From Pseudomonadota bacterium (GTDB taxonomy: Bacteria; Pseudomonadota; Alphaproteobacteria; Rhizobiales; Xanthobacteraceae): a stretch of 30,977 nucleotides of DNA. The position numbers and the translations under genes are program-made. The DNA lies in assembly GCA_023388935.1 (NCBI GenBank), contig JAEWFG010000192.1:1-30977 (forward strand). The letters are read 5' to 3'. Positions 24,702 through 30,977 of this stretch are shown here, piece after piece (position 1 is the first letter of the stretch; each line of letters begins with the position of its first letter). Below the pieces are notes generated by a model. That model had not been told where the DNA came from. It saw only the letters and a program-made list of their open reading frames with translations, and did not search any database.

Positions 24702-25337
24702 ATGACGCCCGAACCGGATACCCAAATGACCGGGGACACTGACGCCCGGCACAATGCGAAAATGGCGAAAATCAAGGTCGCCCGCGACAAGATCATGGCG
24801 ACCAAGAGCGGTGAAAAGGGTCTCATCATCGTCCACACAGGCGCCGGCAAGGGCAAGTCCTCCTCGGCCTTCGGCATGATTGTCCGATGTGTCGCCCACG
24901 GCTTCCCCTGCGCAGTCGTGCAGTTCATCAAGGGTGCGTGGGACACTGGCGAGCGGCGTCTGCTCACGGGCCATTTTGGCGATCTCTGCCAGTTCCATGC
25001 GATGGGCGAAGGCTTCACCTGGGAGACGCAGGACCGCGCCCGCGACATCGCCGCCGCGCGCGCCGGCTGGGAGAAGGCTAAGGAGCTGATCCTCGATGCG
25101 AACCTGCGCATGGTCGTGCTCGACGAGATCAACATCGCGTTGCGCTACGACTATCTCGACATCGCGGAGGTCGTCGACTTCCTCAAGACGCAGAAGCCGC
25201 CGATGACGCATGTCGTGCTTACCGGACGCAATGCCAAGGACGAACTGGTCGAGATCGCCGATCTCGTCACCGAGATGACGCTGGTCAAGCACCCCTTCCG
25301 CTCCGGCATCAAGGCGCAAGCCGGCGTCGAGTTCTGA
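24702..25337 (+). CDS. cobO: Cob(I)yrinic acid a,c-diamide adenosyltransferase
   Basis: This enzyme attaches the 5'-deoxyadenosyl group of ATP to the reduced cobalt, making the upper ligand (CobO, Salmonella BtuR/CobA family). It has 211 residues from the ATG at 24702, which follows AAGGA. The P-loop region IIVHTGAGKGKSSSAFG lies at about 42-58, and MVVLDEINIALRY in the second half is the Walker B-like segment. The end reads LVTEMTLVKHPFRSGIKAQ, typical of the family. An in-frame TTG at 24660 is less likely. It is divergent from the riboswitch operon and is followed 11 bases later by cobQ, so the two form a unit. Confidence 0.95.
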   Translation: MTPEPDTQMTGDTDARHNAKMAKIKVARDKIMATKSGEKGLIIVHTGAGKGKSSSAFGMIVRCVAHGFPCAVVQFIKGAWDTGERRLLTGHFGDLCQFHAMGEGFTWETQDRARDIAAARAGWEKAKELILDANLRMVVLDEINIALRYDYLDIAEVVDFLKTQKPPMTHVVLTGRNAKDELVEIADLVTEMTLVKHPFRSGIKAQAGVEF

Positions 25338-25348
25338 AGACACTCGCG

Positions 25349-26785
<1,437 letters not shown>

Positions 26786-26797
<12 letters not shown>

Positions 26798-27766
26798 CAC
26801 TTCGGCGACGCTTGCCCATTCGGATTCACTGCCTGGAAGCCCAAGGCGTAGCCATGTTGGCTTCTGCGCAAAGACGCGCGACCAGATCTGGCCGCGCGCA
26901 AGCTTCTCCTGCGCGGCAAATGCGTCAGGCGTCTCGTAGAGACGAAACAGCGGCGTGCCGCCCACAAGTCGCCAGCCCTCCGCTTGCACCGTACCGTCGA
27001 GACGGACACAGTCCCGCGCAAGCCGCGCGGACGTGGCCTTGGCCCAGGCATCGTCACGCAAGGCGCGACAGCCGATTGCGATGGCCGCTCCCGAGACGGG
27101 CCATGGGCCTGACATCGCCGCGAGCCTGCCAATATCGGCCGCATTGCCGATCGCGAATCCCAGCCGCAAGCCGGCAAGTCCATAAAACTTTCCGAACGAG
27201 CGCAGGATCAGCAATCCCGGCCGATCCGCTGCGGGAGCAAGCGAATGCTGCGGAACGGCGTCGGCAAAACTCTCATCGATGACGAGACGGCCGACGCGCG
27301 GCAGCAACGCCAGCAAATCCTTTGGCGCAAAACATCGGCCATCGGGATTGTTGGGATTGACGATAACAGCGAGATCCGCGCCTGCGAGCGCGTCAAGCTC
27401 CCCGACCTCCTGGACATCCCAGCCCGCAGCCGACAGTACGCCTGCATACTCATTATAGGTGGGCGCGAGGATGCGCGCGCGGCCGCGTGGCGCCAGTTGC
27501 GGCAACAACTGAATGGCGGCCTGTGCTCCGCCCATCGCGACAAGCGCCGCGCTTGTGCGATAGGCATGCCGTGCCGCCTGATGCAGGGTCTCGATCTCGG
27601 CGCGCGACGGCAGCGCGTTCCACGCGTGCGAGCTCACCTCGCCAACCGGATACGGCAGCCGGTTGATCCCGGTCGACAGATCGATCCAATCCTCCGCGCG
27701 CCCACCGAAACGCTGCTGAGCCAGATCGAGATTTCCGCCGTGCTCTCGCATGCCCTGTTCTTTCAC
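26786..27766 (-). CDS. cobD: Threonine-phosphate decarboxylase (PLP aminotransferase fold)
   Basis: This is the Salmonella CobD type enzyme (CobC in P. denitrificans naming) that decarboxylates L-threonine phosphate to (R)-1-amino-2-propanol phosphate, the linker between corrin ring and nucleotide loop. It has 326 residues of the class I aminotransferase fold, with EHGGNLDLA at the N-terminus, DLSTGINRLPYP, VNPNNPDGR (137-145), VIDESFAD (162-169) and the PLP-binding lysine K193 in LRSFGKFYGLAGLRLG. A second start five codons later (27751) is possible. It overlaps cbiB by ATGA and is convergent with cobQ. Confidence 0.92.
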
Positions 27767-28704
27767 GCGAAAGCAAGGATCGCAAGGAGTCCGGCGAGCA
27801 GCAACATGGCACGACGGTAGACCGTCAGTCCCTCACCGATGTCGGCGGCGAGCGGATCGCGCGCACCTTCGTTGAGCCAGGGCTCCTTGGTGATGCTGCC
27901 GTGATAGATGCGCGGGCCGCTGAGCCGCACGCCGAGCGCACCGGCCATCGCCGCTTCCGGCCAGCCGGCGTTGGGCGAACGGTGACAGCGCGCGTCCCGC
28001 GTCATGCACGACAGCGCCTCGAAGCGCCTCGGCGCAAGCAGCACGAAGAGAAAGCCAGTCAACCGCGCCGGAATGAAATTGGCGACGTCGTCGATCCGAG
28101 CCGCGGCCCAGCCGAAAGCTTCGTGACGTGCGCTGCGATGGCCGATCATTGAATCCAGCGTGTTGATCGCCTTGTAGCCGAGGATACCGGGCAAGCCGAA
28201 CAGCGCGCCCCAGAAGACCGGCGCCACGATGCCGTCGGACGCGTTTTCGGCGAGGCTCTCGATCGCCGCACGCGCGATGCCGGCTTCGTCGAGCACGGTC
28301 GGATCGCGGCCGACGATGCACGACACCGCATCGCGTGCACCGGCGATGTCGGCGGCCAGCAAAGGGCTTGCGACGGCAGCGACGTGGTCGTGCAACGAGC
28401 GCAACGCGACCAGCGGCCAGGCCAGGATGCCAACCAGCACGATATGGATCCAGCCCGAAGGAAGCAGCGACTGAAGCACCCAGCCGAGCGTCACGGAGAG
28501 CGCGATCACCAGCAGCGCGCCGGCGACGCCGGCGGCGCGACGAAGAGCGGGTGGATCGGAGGACCGATTCCAGGCGGTGTCGACAGCCGCGATGAGCCGG
28601 CCCAGCCAGGTTACGGGATGGCCGATCCGCGCGAACAGCCATGACGGCCAGCCCAACAGGGCATCCACCGCCATCGCCACCACCATCGCGCCCGCAAAAC
28701 CCAC
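27763..28704 (-). CDS. cbiB: Adenosylcobinamide-phosphate synthase
   Basis: This integral membrane enzyme (CbiB; CobD in P. denitrificans naming) joins the aminopropanol phosphate arm to adenosylcobyric acid. It has 313 residues with several hydrophobic helices. Conserved blocks are MAVDALLGWPSWLFARIGHPVTWLG at the N-terminus (opening DALLGWP...HPV), AIESLAENASDGIVAPVFW, GLPGILGYKAINTLDSMIGH, and RDARCHRSPNAGWPEAAMAGALGVRL (RSPNAGWPEAAMAG core). The start codon is GTG, 5 bases after an AGGAGG ribosome binding site at 28715-28710. It is followed by cobD with an ATGA overlap. Confidence 0.95.
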   Translation of the reverse strand: MGFAGAMVVAMAVDALLGWPSWLFARIGHPVTWLGRLIAAVDTAWNRSSDPPALRRAAGVAGALLVIALSVTLGWVLQSLLPSGWIHIVLVGILAWPLVALRSLHDHVAAVASPLLAADIAGARDAVSCIVGRDPTVLDEAGIARAAIESLAENASDGIVAPVFWGALFGLPGILGYKAINTLDSMIGHRSARHEAFGWAAARIDDVANFIPARLTGFLFVLLAPRRFEALSCMTRDARCHRSPNAGWPEAAMAGALGVRLSGPRIYHGSITKEPWLNEGARDPLAADIGEGLTVYRRAMLLLAGLLAILAFA

Positions 28705-28826
28705 TCATGCCTCCTGTCCCACCCCTGTTGCGCAAAGCCCGGCCCGAGCGCAAGCCCCTGGCCACCTGATTTCGGCTTTGTCTTTGGCCGCATTTGGTGA
28801 TTAGTGCTGGCCGGCAGGAGACCTTC
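28705..28826. promoter_or_regulatory. Divergent promoter region between cbiB and cobU
   Basis: These 122 bases must carry promoters for both the cbiB-cobD and the cobU-cobS-bluB units. The AGGAGG of cbiB is evident. A GGAGACC just before cobU resembles a fragment of a B12 box, but no other riboswitch element is present. No clear -35/-10 pair was found. Confidence 0.4.
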
Positions 28827-29333
28827 ATGGCCGTCATCTTGATCACAGGCGGAGCGCGATCGGGCAAGAGCAGCCGCGCGGAAAAGCGAGCGCGCGCCTT
28901 CCCCGGGCAACCGATCTACATCGCCACGGCCGAGGCGCTCGATGCCGAGATGGAGGCGCGCATCGCAAAGCATCGTGCCAAGCGAAAGGCCGTCGACTGG
29001 ATCGAGCGGGAGGTGCCACTTGATCTTCTGCAGGAACTGATCGCAACCGACGGCGGCGGCCCGAGGCTCGTGGATTGCCTGACCTTGTGGCTCTCAAACA
29101 TGATGCATGCGGGGCGCGACTGGGAGCACGAGGTTATGAAACTCGCCGCCTTCCTGGGCGGCCAGAAGAGCCCCGTCGTCTTTGTCACCAACGAAGTCGG
29201 CCTCGGCATCGTGCCCGACAACGCGCTGGCGCGCACGTTTCGCGACGCCGCCGGGATCATGAATCAGATCATTGTGGCAGTCGCCGACGAGGTCGAGTTC
29301 GTCGTCGCGGGTCTGCCGATGAAGCTCAAATGA
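28827..29333 (+). CDS. cobU: Bifunctional adenosylcobinamide kinase / adenosylcobinamide-phosphate guanylyltransferase
   Basis: This enzyme (CobU in Salmonella, CobP in P. denitrificans) phosphorylates adenosylcobinamide and then transfers GMP to give adenosylcobinamide-GDP. It has 168 residues. The P-loop is GGARSGKSS (8-16), a RIAKHRAKR segment carries H49 at the place of the guanylylated histidine, LVDCLTLWLSNMM follows, and VTNEVGLGIVPDNALARTFRD is diagnostic. The ATG at 28827 with a nearby AGGAGA is preferred to a start at 28794. Its stop overlaps the cobS start by ATGA. Confidence 0.95.
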   Translation: MAVILITGGARSGKSSRAEKRARAFPGQPIYIATAEALDAEMEARIAKHRAKRKAVDWIEREVPLDLLQELIATDGGGPRLVDCLTLWLSNMMHAGRDWEHEVMKLAAFLGGQKSPVVFVTNEVGLGIVPDNALARTFRDAAGIMNQIIVAVADEVEFVVAGLPMKLK

Positions 29334-30112
29334 TGCCGCGCGTAGCGCTCCTGGAAGACATCATCGCCGATCTCAGGATCGCAGCGTCCTTCGTCACGAT
29401 CGTGCCGGTGGCGTCGTCGAAGCCGGCGGGCGACGGCGCCGTCGCGCGCGCGACCTGGGCGCTGCCGCTCGCGGGCCTTCTGGTGGGCCTCGCAGGCGCG
29501 GCCGCCTATGCGGTCGCGAGCAAGTGGGGATTGACGCCGGCCACGGCCGCCCTGCTCGCGCTTGCCACCACCGTTCTCATTACCGGCGCACTGCACGAAG
29601 ACGGCCTTGCCGATACAGCTGACGGGCTCGGCGGCGGCCGCACGCGCGAGCGCAAGCTGGAGATCATGCGCGACAGCCGGATCGGCACCTATGGCGCCTG
29701 CGCGCTGCTCCTGTCGCTCGGCCTGCGCTGGAGCGCGCTCGCGGCCATCGCCAATCCGTGGGCAGTGATGCTCGCACTGTGCGCTGCGCACGCCGCAGCC
29801 CGCGCGGGCGTGCCGGCCTTCATGTCGCTGGTACCGCCGGCACGGCCTGACGGTCTGTCGGCAAGCGCAGGATCGCCTCCGGGCCGCAGCGTCGCCATCG
29901 CCTTCGCTCTCGGGACTCTCGGCCTCGTCCTCGCGCTCGGGCCGGGCAAGGCGCTGGTCGGCCTGATCGTGCTGTCGCTCGCCGGCTTGATGCTGGCGCG
30001 GCTCGCCATCCGCCAGATCGGCGGGCAGACCGGCGACATCCTCGGCACGTTCGAGCAGACCGGCGAGATCCTCATCCTGCTCGTTGCCGCAGCCTTCCAG
30101 ATGGGAGGATGA
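29330..30112 (+). CDS. cobS: Adenosylcobinamide-GDP ribazoletransferase (cobalamin synthase)
   Basis: This integral membrane enzyme (CobS in Salmonella, CobV in P. denitrificans) joins adenosylcobinamide-GDP and alpha-ribazole (phosphate) to complete cobalamin. It has 260 residues with multiple hydrophobic helices. The diagnostic motif HEDGLADTADGLGGG lies at 89-103, followed by KLEIMRDSRIGTYG and a C-terminal QIGGQTGDILGTFEQTGEI. The frame is open upstream, but 29330 gives an ATGA overlap with cobU and the normal N-terminus (a second ATG follows at once). It is not the AAA+ cobaltochelatase subunit that shares the name CobS. Confidence 0.95.
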   Translation: MMPRVALLEDIIADLRIAASFVTIVPVASSKPAGDGAVARATWALPLAGLLVGLAGAAAYAVASKWGLTPATAALLALATTVLITGALHEDGLADTADGLGGGRTRERKLEIMRDSRIGTYGACALLLSLGLRWSALAAIANPWAVMLALCAAHAAARAGVPAFMSLVPPARPDGLSASAGSPPGRSVAIAFALGTLGLVLALGPGKALVGLIVLSLAGLMLARLAIRQIGGQTGDILGTFEQTGEILILLVAAAFQMGG

Positions 30113-30116
30113 CCCC

Positions 30117-30749
30117 ATGGTCGAGTTCGACGACAGCTTTCGCCGGCACCTACATGAGCTCTTCGTGTGGCGGCGCGACGTGCGCCGTTTCCGAACCGAT
30201 CCGCTGCCGGACGGCGCCATCGAGCGCCTGATCGAGACCGCCTGTCTCTCGCCCTCGGTCGGCCTGAGCCAGCCCTGGCGCTTCGTCATCGTGGCTGATG
30301 CTGCTCGCCGCCGCGCCGTGGTCGACGACTTCAAGGGCTGCAACGCCGACGCGCTCAACGCCTATGCCGGCGAGCGTGCCGCTCGCTATGCCACGCTGAA
30401 ACTGTCAGGCCTCGAACAGGCCCCCGGTCACCTCGCGGTGTTCGCGGACAAGACGAGCGATATCGGTCACGGCCTCGGCCGCGCGACCATGCCGGAGACG
30501 ACGGAATATTCAGTGGTCGCTGCCATCACCGCGATGTGGCTCGCCGCGCGCGCCGAGGGCATCGGGCTCGGCTGGGTGTCGATCCTCAATCCGGAGCGCA
30601 TTCACGCCGTTCTCGACGTGCCAGGCTCCTGGAAGTTCATCGCCTATCTCTGCATCGGCTATCCCGAGTCCGAATGCGACAAGCCCGAGCTCGAGCAGGC
30701 GAAATGGGAGCACCGGCGGGGCGCGGACGAGTTCACGCTGCAGCGCTAA
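30117..30749 (+). CDS. bluB: 5,6-dimethylbenzimidazole synthase
   Basis: BluB uses oxygen to break down reduced FMN and make 5,6-dimethylbenzimidazole, the lower ligand used by CobT. It has 210 residues of the nitroreductase fold. It shows WRRDVRRFR (18-26), ACLSPSVGLSQPWRFV (42-57), GLGRATMPETTEYSVVAAI and a late FIAYLCIGYPESECDKPELE, typical of the family. The ATG at 30117 has GGGAGG 8 bases before it and lies 4 bases after cobS, so cobU-cobS-bluB are one unit. With this gene the host should make true B12 rather than a pseudocobalamin, but only with oxygen. Confidence 0.95.
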   Translation: MVEFDDSFRRHLHELFVWRRDVRRFRTDPLPDGAIERLIETACLSPSVGLSQPWRFVIVADAARRRAVVDDFKGCNADALNAYAGERAARYATLKLSGLEQAPGHLAVFADKTSDIGHGLGRATMPETTEYSVVAAITAMWLAARAEGIGLGWVSILNPERIHAVLDVPGSWKFIAYLCIGYPESECDKPELEQAKWEHRRGADEFTLQR

Positions 30750-30764
30750 TCAGGCGGCGCCATC

Positions 30765-30870
30765 CCCCGTCATTGCGAGCCAACAGGTCCGCGCAAAGCG
30801 CGGCCCGATGACAGGCTCCGCGAAGCAATCCAGAATCTTTCCGCGGAGGGATTCTGGATTGCTCACATGG
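30765..30870. repeat. Palindromic intergenic repeat of the kind common in Bradyrhizobium genomes
   Basis: After bluB a short hairpin (CCGCGC AAA GCGCGG, 30789-30803) is followed by a perfect 14-bp inverted repeat AGCAATCCAGAATC / GATTCTGGATTGCT (30824-30837 and 30850-30863) whose 12-base loop holds the palindrome TCCGCGGA. I recognise this wording (CATTGCGAGC... GAAGCAATCCAGAATC) as a dispersed intergenic repeat of Bradyrhizobium. It may also act as a 3' stabiliser or terminator for cobU-cobS-bluB. Confidence 0.7.
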
Positions 30871-30977
30871 GGATTTGGTGTGTCAAGGTGTTTAGTCAGC
30901 TCTTTGTTCGATTGCAGGCCAGCTCTTCGTCCCGACCGTGGGACCTATCGGATGGCGCGCGCAGGTCAGGTCAAGAC

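Noticed and set aside
28812..28826. GGCAGGAGACC before cobU resembles the B12 box of a cobalamin riboswitch.
   Set aside because: None of the other aptamer elements (GGGAA-GGTG, CCCCGCAACTGT, GGGAAGG) are found in the 122-base region, and AGGAGA serves simply as the cobU ribosome binding site.
29075..29329. Upstream in-frame extension of cobS.
   Set aside because: It lies entirely within cobU in another frame and is not like the family; the ATGA overlap at 29330 marks the start.
30892..30977. Open minus-strand frame of about 28 codons ending at a TAA at 30892 and running off the window.
   Set aside because: Too short to recognise any family; it could be the 3' end of a gene but cannot be supported here.

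Overview
The window is GC-rich, densely packed chromosomal DNA from an aerobic alphaproteobacterium. The protein repertoire and a palindromic intergenic repeat at the right end look most like Bradyrhizobium or a close relative; this assignment is inference from style, not from a marker gene.

Left part (1-7.2 kb, + strand): the end of a sugar-type ABC importer operon (C-terminal half of the ATPase, two RbsC-like permeases, an RbsB-like periplasmic binding protein), then a small YCII-domain protein, an acyl-CoA synthetase and a lone LivK-like (branched-chain amino acid/aromatic acid type) binding protein.

Right part (7.3-30.7 kb): an almost complete aerobic (late cobalt insertion) adenosylcobalamin gene cluster. 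A PepSY membrane protein gene (minus) carries in its leader what looks like only the 5' half of a cobalamin riboswitch. Opposite it runs an alpha-ribazole-phosphatase-like gene (+). A roughly 15 kb minus-strand array then reads, in transcription order, DUF1636 gene - cobW - cobN - cobG - cobH - cobI - cobJ - cobL - cobE - cobM - cobB - cobA - cobF - cobT, mostly with start/stop overlaps of 1-4 bases. It is headed by a full cobalamin riboswitch (about 24455-24640) and by a 10-bp hairpin that would bury the start codon and ribosome binding site of the first gene. The precorrin-6A reductase gene cobK lies on the opposite strand inside this array, between cobJ and cobL. Further right come cobO-cobQ (+), cbiB-cobD (minus, convergent with cobQ) and cobU-cobS-bluB (+).

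Together these genes cover uroporphyrinogen III methylation, ring contraction, decarboxylation and methyl migration (CobA, I, G, J, M, F, K, L, H), amidation (CobB, CobQ), cobalt insertion (CobN with CobW), adenosylation (CobO), aminopropanol arm attachment (CobD, CbiB) and lower-ligand synthesis and nucleotide loop assembly (BluB, CobT, phosphatase, CobU, CobS). Not seen here are the CobS/CobT AAA+ partners of the cobaltochelatase, a cobalt(II) corrinoid reductase and a cobalt or B12 transporter. In this annotation cobT and cobS carry the Salmonella meaning (phosphoribosyltransferase and ribazoletransferase), not the chelatase meaning.

The most unusual features are the antisense position of cobK, whose start codon shares a CATG with that of cobL; the half riboswitch before the PepSY gene; and the explicit translational switch at the head of the long operon. 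No mobile element, CRISPR array, rRNA or tRNA was seen.
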